A stretch of DNA of 64,000 nucleotides from Maylandia zebra (GCF_041146795.1 NC_135174.1:22530878-22594877), one strand, 5' to 3'. Shown: positions 1-12,560, numbered from the stretch's first letter. Program-made: numbers and translations. The notes: generated by a model from the letters alone, not told the origin.

Positions 1-627
1 TAATGTTAATGTGGTTATGTTAGTAATACACCGAGTGCTAATATAACAGCTTTAAGATGCATTTGTAGATGTTATTACGTGTTTTACCGTCTTTATGGTG
101 CTAGCTTAAAGTTACGGTGTAAACGTTAGCTTATATTGGAGGAAAGCTGTTACTGGTTAAACGATGTTAGCACAGAAATATTAGCTTCTGTCATGACTGA
201 TGAAGTTGCTGGTTAATAAAGTTTTCAGTAAAGTGTTTAATCGCAGCCACAGATTGACAGCAAATATCTCGGTTAGCTTCAGTGCATCTATAATAAATAT
301 GTGCAAGTTTCAGTGCTTCGTTTAAACTGTATGATACTTATACTGACCCAGGGTCAGTGTAAAATACAATCCTAGCTGTGTGAACAAAGCCTGGCTCCTT
401 TAATCCTGCATGACAAACCTCAGGATGCAGGTTATTATTACTCTTTCCTGCTGGCACACCTGTCACACCTGAGAGTCAGCTAGAAACTTACAGTGATGTG
501 GACATCATGCAAAGACTGCCAGACTCTGTAATACTGCAAATGATCAGTGACTCAGGTTAACACTAAACTTTAAACGGCACCTCTGTGTCTCTGTGTGCTG
601 AACATCTAGGATTGAGTCAGGCTGCAT
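1..627. repeat. Left arm of large inverted repeat
   Basis: This stretch is the reverse complement of 9755-10381. Read by eye in several blocks, the arms match base for base except one difference near position 615; homology stops abruptly after about 627. The arm runs off the left edge, so the repeat may be longer. In the right-hand copy the same sequence is the start of intron 1 of a small minus-strand gene, so the left arm is probably intron 1 of an inverted copy whose first exon would lie about 60 bases outside the window. Confidence 0.93.
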
Positions 628-1755
628 CAGCTGAAGCTGTTATTTGTATATATCAGTATTTTTTATTCAGGTGTGGGGAAAATACGTAAGACTGCAGTGA
701 AGCGATGCACCAGATTAATCCCTGGCCAAAGGTATCGTACTTAAATCAGACTACTGATCCAGCCACATCAGCCTTTTGTGAGGTCTGTTTAAAGTAGACT
801 AAAAGTGAACTGCAGGTTCCTGAGAGGTGGACTGTGAGCACAGAAACACATGTTCATACATACAGCTGCAGCAAACTTACATTAATTTTAAATAGATTTG
901 TTACTCTGATGTCTGTCTCTGTGTTAGTCCTCTGACAGACTGGTGACCTGTCCAGGTGTGCTCTACCTGTGACTACTGGGACAGGCTCTAGCCTCTGTAA
1001 TAGAAATGTTCTGTTATTCTCATTTTAAGTATTTAAGTGCTTATGCATATGCTTAGTTGTGACACTGTTATAGACTGTTCAGTGAAAGTTTCTAAAACTA
1101 GATGAACTTACTTCAGCGTCAGCAGTTTGAGAAAACAACTCCCTTTACAGGTGCTGACAAGGCCAAGGGCACAAAACAGCTTAACCATTGATCCGTTGAA
1201 GTGTGGTAGGATCAGTTTGTAACTTCCTCCCTCTTCCTTGGAATGCATAAAGGAGGAGGAGCACAACTTCTGTGGCAGCGCTGACATGACTGAACTGTGA
1301 TGTTTGATGTGTGTTGGCGCAGTAATAAATAGCTTGATCACAGCTCTTTCTGTGTTGCAGACTTTATTTCAAAAATTCCACGACCCCCCCCCCCCCCCAC
1401 TGTGAACCTGAATTGAATATTCAGAAGACATTTGTTTAAATAGTTCTACAAATCTGAGCTGTCGGTGTGTCCTTGGATTGTGTGGTAATAATATTAGAGC
1501 CTGCAATCTTTCTTACTGAATCTCTACTATGAGTCATGTTACCTGAGATTAATTCTATGTTTACCTGTCAGCCTGGACGAATGTGCTGTGTGAAGGAAAT
1601 TAAATTAAATCAGATCTGAACTGCGTACATTTGAGGAACCTGTTCATATTTAATTGAAATATGAACCAGTGATTTTTTTGATTGCTGATTCCAAGAGAGT
1701 CTTTGTGGAAATCCTGTTTGGCTTTTTGTCATTTTAATTCTCTTCTCTGTTTTCC

Positions 1756-4443
1756 AGAACAGTTCTCCACAGTCGCTGTCCACATGGGTCAGTGGGACCA
1801 AGAAGCACTCTGCTAATGTGGGACTCTGACCAGCAACATCCAGCAAGACCCAGACAGCGTTTTCTATCTCCCAGCTGCAGTTTTTTGTTTGTCTGTGACT
1901 GGAGAGTCAGATTTTTGTTGAGCTTCACACTTGCAGAGGTAAGTCAGTTTGCAGAGATCCCTCCCACCCTGGCTTTTATGTGCTAGATTTCTTATCTGAA
2001 ACGGTAATATTTCAGTGACTGCTGCTTCTACACTCTACTGATCCCTGATGGGAGAATCATCAATTTTGCCAACAAAGAAGCCTGGTGGATGTTTGTTTAC
2101 AGTCTGATGATGGGACATCATGCTCTGCATCTTCAAAGTTTGCCTCCTCATTATTATTCATACCCAGTAATGTGAAGTATGCTCATATCTACTATAACTG
2201 AACCAACCTGGTGCTCTTCATTTATGGAGGCTGTTGAGTCTGAATGTTGGATGTTGTGTATCTCGTGTTCTCTGGGCTTTGTTGTCCTCAGTCTTTTTGC
2301 AGGATCAGAAAACAAAACCAGGAGGCGCGTAAATGTTTCTTTTCCATGATGTTTCTTCAAATGTTTCTTCTGGATGATGATAAGACTGTGACACAGGATG
2401 CCACCTTTGGTCTTGTGATGAAGCAAAGCTCAGGAAGAAGTGTGATTAAATGGTACCCACATGTGTGCTGCTGAGAAGGATGTACAGGGGCACCTGCAGC
2501 CAAATCCAAGCTTCAGGTTAGTTGTAGTTGCAGAACGCTATAGACTGAGACAGCTGAGGCATCAAATGTTTGATTAAACGGATGAAAAAGAGAAGTTTCT
2601 TCCCTATAATTATCACTTCTTAAAATCTGTAGCAACTTCAAGTCTGTCAGCGTGCTGAGCATGCTCAGAATGTGACAATATATTTTTGTTCAATATTTAA
2701 TTTCTTTCAGTTGCAATTGTTAAATGAAAAAAAAATAAAAATATATTCTTATAATTTAGCAAACTAATTTATCAAAAGAAATATACATATATCTGTATTA
2801 GTTTTAATAAATTAATTTGACAGCTGTATTGAAAATACCATATTGTATTCATACAGAATCAGTTTGGTATCATTGTTTGTCTTTTCACTGATTGTTGAAA
2901 CTAAGAGTTGCTTTGATCTGTTTAGATCTAAAGTATCCAAAGTTGAGCTCTGATGTTTCTTCACCCTTGTGTGTGTGATATGTGATTCCTACATGCTGGC
3001 AGAGCAGCAGTTTGTGCTCACAGATGGTGACGGTGTGGAGAGACGGTGGTGTTTCCTCAGAAGAACCAGCAGAGTCACTCGCTGACTGATGCTCGTCTGC
3101 ACTGCACAGAGGAAATCAACTGACCGAGGTTTGTCCAGTGACGTGTTATGAATGTATATTTGTTTTATGCTTACAGTTATGTTTTTCTTGACAGAGGCTC
3201 TGCAGAGGTTAGACAAAGCAGAGAAAACATGTGCTTTACATTTTACTGTGATTTATTGAAATATTTGTTGCCTGATGTTCAGCAGGAATGGAGAAATGGA
3301 ATCAAAGGGAGATGTTTTTGCTGTTTTTGTAATGATGTAAGTAAATCTTCAATATTATTTATTTGCTTGGTTATATTAGGAGTGTTTCTGAGTAAGGGTG
3401 GAGGAGTCATTATCCAGGTAAAGTGACGTGGATCAGTGGATACACTTGTCTCCCCTTTAAAGGAGACACTCTTAGAGAGAGACGATTAGAGTCATCCTTA
3501 AATGTTAGTGCTTTCAAATACACAAACATTTTTAAAGGACAAAAATGAACATCCAACTTTGACTGTAATACAAAATAAATCTTTGCATGTGTGTTTTCAA
3601 ACTCTCAGATGGGCAGCATATCAGTCTTGGACTGTCTAACCTGCCGGAGCAGCACTGAATGACCACCACACATGAGCATGTTCCTGCAACATTCAGCATC
3701 TGATCCTTCATCTGTGTGCTGCTGCTTTTGGTAAGTAGAGTTACCCAACTACAGTAACTCTAAACACATGCCATCCATTTCTAACGGCCTGGTTACTTCC
3801 TGTCAGTTACTTTAGAAACCAAGTGGTCACCTGACCTAACACTGTTTCTTCTTTTTCCCCTTAATGTTCAAGTGTCACATGTCAAACAGCTGGAGAGGAA
3901 ACTACACCAGTGTACTGGGATGTTTCACCAACACGTGCCAGATGCTGTTCCTTCATGGTGACATCACCAGAGACAGCCCCACCCACCTCAGGACCTCGCC
4001 ATTGATCATGATGATTATAATGATGACAGCGAGCGGAACTAAGACTGTAAAAATCCACGACCAGAATTTTTCTTTCTAATTATTAATGAATACTGAGAGC
4101 CTCTTTCTGTGTTTTGTCTTTGTTTTTTTTTACCTCATTTGTTACTAACAAAGTTCACAAACTCACACAGTTTACATTCTGTATGTTTCCATCTTTACCA
4201 GCCACACTCTAACTGCATTTAAGAAAATGATCCTTAGAAATCGTCCTTTTTCTCTTTTGTAATTGATGATAATTCAGTGAATATACTGCGCTGCTTCCTT
4301 CTATTGCGTCACACATTGCTTTATGTTTTTCAGTGTCCAGTTATTTTTTACTGCTGTTTGAATTCTCTGTATGTTTGACCCTGTAGACTGTTTGATGGAC
4401 TGCTTGTCTTCCTGTTTGTTACCGCCGCCTGTTTTTTAATAAA
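1756..4443 (+). other. Candidate spliced plus-strand transcript, unrecognised
   Basis: A likely internal exon at 1756-1939 has a pyrimidine-rich acceptor and a strong GTAAGT donor. A further acceptor-like site precedes 2010, where an open stretch of about 50 codons runs to a stop near 2170, and an AATAAA signal sits at 4438-4443. I do not recognise the product. In the phase expected from a duplicated first exon, the 1756 exon hits a stop after 18 codons, so this may be a non-coding or decayed transcript. It points toward the minus-strand gene at 7.9-10.6 kb. Confidence 0.3.
4438..4443 (+). promoter_or_regulatory. Polyadenylation signal AATAAA
   Basis: A canonical AATAAA hexamer follows a T-rich tract and precedes GT-rich sequence (4465-4515). 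It is the plausible 3' end of the plus-strand transcript beginning left of 1756. From 4450 to 5130 I see no gene. Confidence 0.4.
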
Positions 4444-5133
4444 GATTTGGATTTCTGACTTTAACACAGCCTCTGCGTGTCCTCCCTTTGTGTCCTCTTC
4501 CTCTGTGAATGTGTTGCATGTGTCACAGATTCATTTTATTAACAGCTTTCCCACAGTGAGTTGCATCAGCATTCATTCACAGCACATTTCAGAAGGATTC
4601 AGATTAATACAGTGATCTTACAGTCAGAATGATCCTGACAGAGTGCCACTGTAAATGATCTTTCATCAGGTAAATTTTAAAGTTCAGTATTTCAAAGCAG
4701 GAGTTATGAAGAATCATGCTGGCATTAGGACTAATAATATGTACTTAAAGTCAAAGTTTTTTAATTATGCTAGAATATTGGAAGACAATCAACTTTTAGT
4801 GTTTTCCGCATATTAATTATTCTGAAATAGAGACGGTGACCCTAACTGTACAGAAGCACTGAACAGCTGACAATCTAACAGACATCATTGGCCTGAGCTG
4901 TCATGCACAGTGAGTCTGATCCTTTGCTGTGAGAGTCTGACAAGCATGTTTCTGGTCAGTTTGGAAGAAATAATATCACAATGTTGATCTTTTTTCCAAT
5001 ATTCCTTCTCTTTTACAACAAACTGTGATCAAAGCTACTTATGTTCACAGCATGTAATAATACTGACAGTCCAGGGCACTGTGGTCTGTTGAGCTAGGGT
5101 TAGGGTTAGCAATTCAGACATATGTAATCAATA

Positions 5134-5366
5134 TTAAACGTCTCTGACGTGGGCCACTGTCTGCAGTGTTGGGAAATCCATACCAGGCTGGAACGAGTCA
5201 AGGTAGGTGAGCATCCACGAGAAGACACAGCAGATGCATCCTACTAATACTGACAGGACCAGGAGACTCCAGAAACCGAGCATGTTCTCTTCAGTGCCAT
5301 CCTCGCCTGTCACCCTCTCTGCCCGCAGCTCTTTGAGTATGGGGTAGATAAGGGCGCAGAGAAACC
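5134..5366 (-). CDS. arl6ip6: ARL6IP6-like membrane protein, single exon
   Basis: After a TAATAAG acceptor, 76 codons are open to a TAA stop. The translation matches the conserved C-terminal half of ARL6IP6 (ADP-ribosylation factor-like 6 interacting protein 6), a small multi-pass membrane protein. It has a K-E-L-R-A-E segment, an acidic G-E-D-G-T-E-E loop, a hydrophobic segment from LGFWSLL through CCVFSW, and the T-Y-L-D-S-F-Q-P-G-M signature. The family usually continues with one more membrane segment, but I find no following exon on the minus strand before 4500, nor a convincing first exon at 5400-6200. It may be an isolated duplicated exon or part of a gene with exons I cannot recognise. 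The assignment rests on memory of the family. Confidence 0.7.
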
Positions 5367-6500
5367 CTTATTACTAATTCGTATTATAATTCAATTTTCA
5401 TGAAATATTCATATTCAGTATCGGTCCTTTTATATTATAACCACGTATCCACCCAGGCTCATGGTGGGGCAGGGCTCTGTCCTGGGATGCTTGAGTACAA
5501 GGTAATGTACACCTGACCAGGTATCCAGTCTGTCAGAATTGTTTTCAATATTTGGTTCAAAAACACGAGTGACAACAAAAATCCAACTAGGATTCTTGCA
5601 TATGATGAATGAAGTCTGTCTTTGACTGTATTGTCCAGCTGATCCATCAAACCCCCAGCAGGTGAACCTTATTCATGACATAACACGGCAACAATGTAAA
5701 AAATTAAACAGCAACAGTCTAAATGTAAAGTGCATTCTAAAGTCCTCTTCAATAAATCATATGCAAAGAGTCATTCAGGACTGTAAAACGTGAACTACAG
5801 AACCCAGAGTCTTCATCATTAAATCTCTGGTTGCTTCATTTTTCTATCCTATATCAGATACTTTAAGGTTAGGTTAGGTAAAGTTGCATTCTCATGGTGA
5901 GGCAAAGTGCTTTATGTGTGTGTGTGCGTGTCATGAACGGCTATAAAAGGCCTATAATTAAAGAACAAAGTGGGGTTTGAGTTCGAGTTGCGGCAGACTG
6001 TCACTACTTGTAAATGGAACGCAGCCTTCCTGCGGCGGACAGCTAATAACAGGAATCGGACGCGGTCCAGCCAAGTCCACAGCAACCACCATAGCAACCG
6101 CCTAGCATGACCTTAAAAACATATTCTGTCTTCATAACTATCAAAAACATGAAATGATTTGCAAAGTGTTTAAGTGTTACAGCTGCAGAGAGCTATGGCG
6201 GTATCTTTGGAAGCTGTTTGCATAGCTAATAATATACGATGTAACCATGGAGACAGTCAGTCATGTGAGCTAGCGGTGCACGTTTACTACAGTGAATAAG
6301 GTGATTGTGTGCACAGCGTCCACACGCTGCAGAGGGTAAAGACATTACTTCAATATTGTTTTATATTTGCCTTCTGTTGACCATCACCTCAGGTTCACCA
6401 TTACAGTTTCAGCAGACAGATGCACACTGTCTAAATATGAACACACTCAAAAACTCATGTCTCAGAAATAAGCACAGCTGTTCATGTTTGTCATTAGAGT
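5367..6500. other. No recognised gene
   Basis: Apart from a GC-richer patch at 5980-6110 I see no convincing coding exon or repeat family here. A TTTATT at 6501-6506 is an AATAAA on the minus strand and could end the minus-strand gene described next. Confidence 0.4.
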
Positions 6501-6861
6501 TTTATTTGTAAGAAAACTATGAACTTCATATTGTGCATCAAACAAAAGAACATTTCACAACTCTGAGTCAACAGAAATGTCTCTAATGTAGACGTGTACA
6601 GTGTAGTGTAAGCATTAAAAGATCATAAAGGAAACACTAACATTCATGTGAAACTAATTGTAATAAAAAAATGAACAGGTGGTTTATAGATGTAAAAGAA
6701 AGAATCTGAAAACAACACTTTTTTGGTCTAAGTGATCAAAGTAGAAAACAGAACTGATGTTCAAAAACAAACCGTAGCTGCACTAATATTACACATCTCC
6801 ATTGTTGTGGTGAACAGACATGTTGCTTTTAAAACCACATGCAGTGTGTGACCGTGACTGT

Positions 6862-6962
6862 TCACTGAGACCATGAACGCCACTTCGCTGAAGCCTTCGC
6901 CTTCTTCTTCTTCTTCTTGCCATTAAATTGGAAGCAGAAGCAGCACGAGCTGCTTTGATCTA
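6862..6962 (-). other. Candidate alternative terminal exon, Cys/Lys-rich
   Basis: A CTTTCAG acceptor is followed by an open frame of about 33 codons with a Ser-Cys-Cys-Phe-Cys cluster, six consecutive lysines and a TGA stop. It lies downstream of the five-exon gene and upstream of the minus-strand AATAAA at 6501-6506, so it could be a 3'-UTR exon or an alternative coding end. I could not find a donor that joins it in frame to exon 5. Confidence 0.3.
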
Positions 6963-7912
6963 CTGAAAGGAAAAAGCAGAATATCTGAGTTGAAACCAGT
7001 CAGCTGAAATCATTAAGACAGGAACAAATTCAATGCAGTGTCTCAGGTGGCTTAGCCTGTTACAACTGTTGATACAAGCTAAATACGGTTAACACACAGT
7101 GTCAGGGAGCTCCAGTGTGGGAACTAGTGGCTTTAGGTTTGTAGTCATTTAACTTTCATCCATTCATTCATTTAATTCAGGAGGAAGAAATGTCAGGTTG
7201 ATGCAGGCTGGTTACATGCATTTGGTCCCATGCTGTCTTTAACTAAATGACTTGGTTCACTTTATGGCTGGGCTGTATGTGGGGTTATATCATGTTATTT
7301 GGGCAGGAGTACCTGTCCCCTGTTAGACTTAGAAAGTTTCTCCATAAGTAGAGCTTCTAACTCTTCTAGCACATCTGTGGCTGACAGCTTTTTGGTGGCT
7401 CTTTTTACCCCACACTGGTTGTGAGTGTGTAAATAGCCCCACTAGTTCTTTTGGGTTGCAGTTAACTTGGGAGGAAGAGGTAGGTCTGCCATGACTAGAT
7501 GTATAACAATTATCTGGGATACATAAATTTCATAATGCATGCATATATCTCTATAAACCTGCCTGAGGGCTGCCATTTTTTTACATTCAGTTATTTCTTT
7601 GTTGAATCTAAATAATGAATGTGTTACAGTTAAACTGACACTGATCAGTGTGAATGGCTCATTGGGACACAGAAACCTTTAAATTAAACCCATCACCTGA
7701 TATCGAGTGTCAAACAATATCAAAGCTGTAAAAGCTCTTTACAGTCAGAATTTATAAAACTATGATTGTAAATTAATTCAAACAAGTGAGCTTTTCTCTT
7801 TGTGCTGAATATCAACACTGTGGTTTCTTAGACTGTAAGCTTTACTTTAGCACAACCAGTTGTAGAAGCTGCCACTCCAAATGTCTTTTGATAACAAGAA
7901 AAAAATACCTTT

Positions 7913-10571
7913 TCAGTCCACGGCCTGAAGTTCTTCTCCGACATCTTCTGCCATCAGCTTTGTCTGCTGGTTTGAAGACAATAAACCACAAAAAAGATGA
8001 TTTAGTCACTTTGTCTGCATCATGCAGCTCGAATGTGTCGTGTAACGATGTTGAATAGCCGTCGTTATCCCTCTGCTGTGTCAGCAGGATTGTACTGTAC
8101 AGCATCTCATTGATATGTGAGGAATGCTAATGTAACACGATAACAGACTTACATCATTAAAACATAAAGGGCAGGAGATATTTAGATATTTTTATATTTA
8201 TATTACATTTTATAGCTGACGGATATTACTAAATAGATAGAATTTACTAAATAGCTGGATGAACATGAAAAATATGTCTATAATCACAAATGACCATGAG
8301 AGCCAGTAGAATTAATTCAACTGGACACTCGAAAGACGTCCTTAAATGCTCTTTAAGTGGCAGAACAAACGAACAAACACTTAATTGCTTACTTGAGATG
8401 AAATCTGCTCAGCTACTTTGAAAACAGCTTCTAACTGGTTCCTCCTGTAACAGGATGACTGCTCAGGGGTAAGGCCATCATGCAATCCAGCAACCTTTAT
8501 GGTTCTGCTTTGATTCACCAGGAACTATTAGGGAAACCTTCCAGCGCCTCCTGTGAAAGACACAGGCATAAACACACAAACATTTATTAACATGTTCCAC
8601 AGTCTTCCAGTTTGATTTTCTCATCCTGTGGACAACAACGTACATGGATGCAGGTTTATTGTTGACTTTTGTAAGGTTTATTTAGTGAACATATCCAGCT
8701 GCAGCTCCACTGTGATCCTGAGCTGGATAAGCACTTAAGAAAATGTGTCAATAAATGGACATACATCAACTTACTATATTTATCCAAACAGATGGGACCA
8801 ATAATGCTTCACTGAGTTAGAGACTTTAATGTCTCTTCTATGTAAGAATGTCTCGTGCTGATATACCAGCAAACTTGACAACAAAGGTTTTTCAGACTGC
8901 ATGTAGCTGTCCTCTATGTCAGCTCACACATTTACATTCATGTCACACTTATTTCTGCTTTCCCATTTTATAATTATTACTTACATTTTGATTATAAACC
9001 TTGAGTTTGTAAATGATCAGATTACATAATTGGAATACAATGTATCCAATTCAGGGTTGCGGGAGGATGAAGCCTATCCCAGCTGATACAGGACAAAGAC
9101 AGGCTGCCAGTTTATTACAGGGCTAACACAATATGTGTAACAGAAAATCCACTTAAATGTTTGATATTTCTTATAATAATCATAATTATGACTATTATTT
9201 AAAGGTTTCTTTATAAATACATTTTGATTTTTTATAACCTCTAAAATATAAACCTGAGCTGTTTCAGATTCTGACCTCTGACCTCACTGCAGCTCCCTCT
9301 TGGAAGTACGTCTGCTTCTTGTCTTCCCCCAGTGTTGACCGCCTGCCCTTGATATCACGTACTGTACCTGAGGAACAAAACAGGACAAACACTTGCCTTC
9401 ATTTAAGAAGTACATTCATACAGAGGTAATCTATGGAAACACACTAGTTCACCCTTTGGGAGGAATCAGTTCCTGTGAAACATTTCTGTAAATGAACATC
9501 ATGTGGAGAATGAATGAAATGAGTTCTTCAGGTGACTCAGCAGTCCCACACTGACAAATGAAATCTAGTTAAACTATTAAGCATATTTGCTCTTCTGAAA
9601 TCTGTGTTAAACAACAACAAACATAAATTAGTAACAAAAATACAGCTGAGTAGAGGCTTTACAAACCACCAGCAGCCATAATGCTAAATTTTAATCTTCA
9701 AATGTTTCTGAGCCGTCTTCAACCTGCTTTTAACACATTAAAGTCCCACAGTCAATGCAGCCTGACCCAATCCTAGATGTTCAGCACACAGAGACACAGA
9801 GGTGCCGTTTAAAGTTTAGTGTTAACCTGAGTCACTGATCATTTGCAGTATTACAGAGTCTGGCAGTCTTTGCATGATGTCCACATCACTGTAAGTTTCT
9901 AGCTGACTCTCAGGTGTGACAGGTGTGCCAGCAGGAAAGAGTAATAATAACCTGCATCCTGAGGTTTGTCATGCAGGATTAAAGGAGCCAGGCTTTGTTC
10001 ACACAGCTAGGATTGTATTTTACACTGACCCTGGGTCAGTATAAGTATCATACAGTTTAAACGAAGCACTGAAACTTGCACATATTTATTATAGATGCAC
10101 TGAAGCTAACCGAGATATTTGCTGTCAATCTGTGGCTGCGATTAAACACTTTACTGAAAACTTTATTAACCAGTAACTTCATCAGTCATGACAGAAGCTA
10201 ATATTTCTGTGCTAACATCGTTTAACCAGTAACAGCTTTCCTCCAATATAAGCTAACGTTTACACCGTAACTTTAAGCTAGCACCATAAAGACGGTAAAA
10301 CACGTAATAACATCTACAAATGCATCTTAAAGCTGTTATATTAGCACTCGGTGTATTACTAACATAACCACATTAACATTACTGACACTCGCTGACTTTT
10401 AATAGTCATTCTATAAATGCTGTCCGTTTAAATGGTCTTACCTGTACACACTGCATATCCACCGGATTCCAGCCAGAGTGGATTCTGGAGTCTTCCCACG
10501 CTCCTGTTAGTGATCCTCCATCTGGATGGATGAGAACAACCTTCTGAACAATCTAGCAGGAGATGGCCCAT
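7913..10571 (-). CDS. Small unrecognised five-exon protein
   Basis: Five exons join in one reading frame, each bounded by AG acceptors and GT donors: 10442-10571 (ATG at 10571), 9276-9367, 8519-8550, 8393-8444 and 7913-7966. Phases are compatible at all four junctions (1, 0, 2, 0), and the product is about 118 residues ending in LQAVD before a TGA. Chance agreement of four phases without a stop is unlikely, so I infer a real gene. The N-terminus is Cys- and Trp-containing (MGHLLLDCSEGC start) and the middle is charged (DIKGRR, GEDKKQ). The C-terminal third is helix-prone (NQLEAVFKVAEQ). I do not recognise the family. Intron 1 contains the right inverted-repeat arm. Exon 2 has an alternative donor seven bases earlier. 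Confidence 0.5.
9755..10381. repeat. Right arm of large inverted repeat
   Basis: Reverse complement of 1-627, with one visible mismatch. It lies 60 bases inside intron 1 of the minus-strand small gene (exon 1 donor at 10441). The spacer between arms is about 9.1 kb. A short arm-external difference begins at 9754. Confidence 0.93.
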
Positions 10572-10841
10572 ATCTATGGGACTGGTTTGTGCTAATAACG
10601 CTAATGTATGGACTGATAACAGCCGAAGCGGGTGAATAAAGTCACCCAGTCGCTAGCTGTGCCATTACCCAGCATACATCACTCCCTCCGTAAATGCAAT
10701 AAACCATACAAAAGTATCGTTCTACCTGTTTTTCAGGTAGTTGTTTACATTATATAATTTATTGTGTTCTGTATACGTCACTACAATGTGATTTGGAAAA
10801 TGTCTAAATATACCGACAACAGGCACTTCCCGGCAATCTCT

Positions 10842-10965
10842 TCAATCGGAGGACCCTTCACGTCAATTCCCGACGCGAGAGGGGTACCCTGCGCGTCCAT
10901 AAGTGCAGCAGAGGGAGCCTGACCATGCGTCACACGTTTGACGAGTTGGGAGTGAGAACGTGTTG
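10842..10965. repeat. Short repeat shared with 16785-16885
   Basis: The stretch containing GAGGGAGCCTGACCATGCG and GTGAGAACGTGTTGG recurs at 16838-16890. The GC-rich block just upstream (GACGCGAG...GGGTACCC...GCGCGTCC) is present there in inverted order, so the two loci share a rearranged unit. Here it leads directly into a Penelope-type endonuclease relic. Confidence 0.5.
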
Positions 10966-11135
10966 GACAGGGAGGAACGCTGGTTTGAGCGGGGAGTCAA
11001 GGAGACCATTTACCTGAAAAGGGAAAGACCTGCTCTGAATCGAGGAGGGGGCCTAAGGGTACATCTTTCGCCATCTTACAATGCTGTGATTGCAGCCATT
11101 CCCCAACTCTCTGTGAATGGTGCTCACGGCCATTG
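10960..11135 (+). pseudogene. Penelope-like element endonuclease tail (relic)
   Basis: An open frame ending in TGA near 11135 matches the C-terminal part of fish Penelope-like retroelement GIY-YIG endonucleases. It includes RWFERGVKETIYLKRE, an LNRGGGLR motif and an LSPSYNAV motif. Only the last 55 or so residues survive. Related relics lie at 24995-25264 (minus) and 38200-38290 (plus). Confidence 0.65.
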
Positions 11136-11214
11136 AACAGTGGGCTTTGATCAGTGGGTTTTGGTCATGCTCCGGCTCGCTGAGCTCCTCTGGCTCAGGC
11201 TGAGCAGATCCGGG

Positions 11215-12060
11215 TGGATTCCTTGCATCCTTAACATAGAATGTTCCAATGCAGTCTATGCCACAACCAGTCTGGCAAATCCGCCTTCTTTGGATCTTGT
11301 GTGTTCCTTCTATACTTCCTGCATGTGATGCACTTACAGATGTGTGAGGCAACTGCACTGCTGCATCCAATGACTCATATCCCATTAGATCGCAATTCAT
11401 TTACAGTCATACCTCTTCCCTGATGCTGTACTTTCTTATGATAATGCTGGATCAGTAAAGAAGACATGTGGCTTGCTTTTGGAAGAATGGCAGGATGTTT
11501 CATGTGTGGATGAAGATCAGATCTTGTCAAGTGGCCGCCTGCTCTCAGCACACCCTGCTTATCCAAAAATTGACTTAATTTGCATAGCGTGTTTGCTTTG
11601 TCTTTGGATATTATGTTGTTGCATTGCCGTAGATTCTTGATTTCACTGCTGAATGCTTCTCTTTGGACCAATCTGATTCTGAAAAGTTTAGTTTGTTGTC
11701 TTTCCTCAACACTTGTACTTCCGTTGGGATTAAGACCTTTGACTTGCTTAGCACAACATTTAAGACAAGCAACAGCTCATTTAACAGCTCTTTTCCAGCC
11801 AGAAAACTTAGTCAGGCGGTCCAACAATGTTCTATTTACCTTTGTGCTGGTGTTGAGCACCTGAGCCTTTTAAAGTTCTGGATCATTGTCACTAACCTCT
11901 CTCACCTTAGCCTCCCTTATGGGTAACTCCGTTTCCCGCAGAGTCTGGCCCTGATTTGAAGCAACGAGCTGATCTGCCGATAACCCTCTCAATGCATGGT
12001 CCACCGGATTGTCTTCGGCTATCAGCAGCTCTCCTCTAAATTCGTACACTTAGAAGAATA
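11215..12060 (-). mobile_element. BEL/Pao retrotransposon pol relic (RNase H to integrase)
   Basis: Read on the minus strand from 12060 down, the translation passes through a D-H-A-L-R-G-L and QLVASN block typical of the end of BEL/Pao RNase H. It continues through a VLRAGGHLTRSDL block and a MKHPAILPK block with H-x-x-x-x-H zinc-binding histidines, and reaches the start of the integrase core near GIDCIGTFYVK. Stops and frameshifts interrupt it, most clearly near 11670 and 11375. The zinc-finger cysteines and most of the integrase core are missing. No LTR is visible on either side. It is a dead, internally deleted fragment. Confidence 0.75.
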
Positions 12061-12299
12061 CGCCCGACCCATTGTTCAAATTTGGGGAAATGAAGGATGC
12101 ATTTGTCGGCCGCATTTGGTGCAGGCTTCAGATTGGGACAGCCTTTGCTGCCTGGCTGTGATGTAATCGGCCTTCAAATGCAGCCTCCAAAGGATGCAGC
12201 CCCTGAATTGGGACCTAGCATATATGACTGGTTGGTTACAGGAGGACAAACCTGTCATATCAGACAGTATCAGTCGGAATCTGGAATAACTCTAAACCA

Positions 12300-12560
12300 A
12301 TAAAATATAGGAAACAGATCAACTTAAAATTGGAATTAATTAAATGGTTCATTAATAATTAAATGCCCATTCATTTCATTTAAAGCTTTTAATACATTAT
12401 TTATTTATTTCCAATTTTATTTATATTATATATTATACATATAATTAATTATACAATTATATATTCAATTAATACAAATTTGACATTTAATTGAATTTAC
12501 ATTTAATCAATTATTTAATGATGCATTTATTTAATTCATTTTGGTACACCTGGCCTTGCG
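12300..12560. repeat. AT-rich low-complexity tract
   Basis: Very AT-rich sequence dominated by TTAATTA, ATTTAATT and TATAT words. No gene is seen from 12061 to 13790. Confidence 0.6.

Noticed and set aside
5094..5106. TTAGGG-like doublet
   Set aside because: Only two units; too short to be an interstitial telomeric array.
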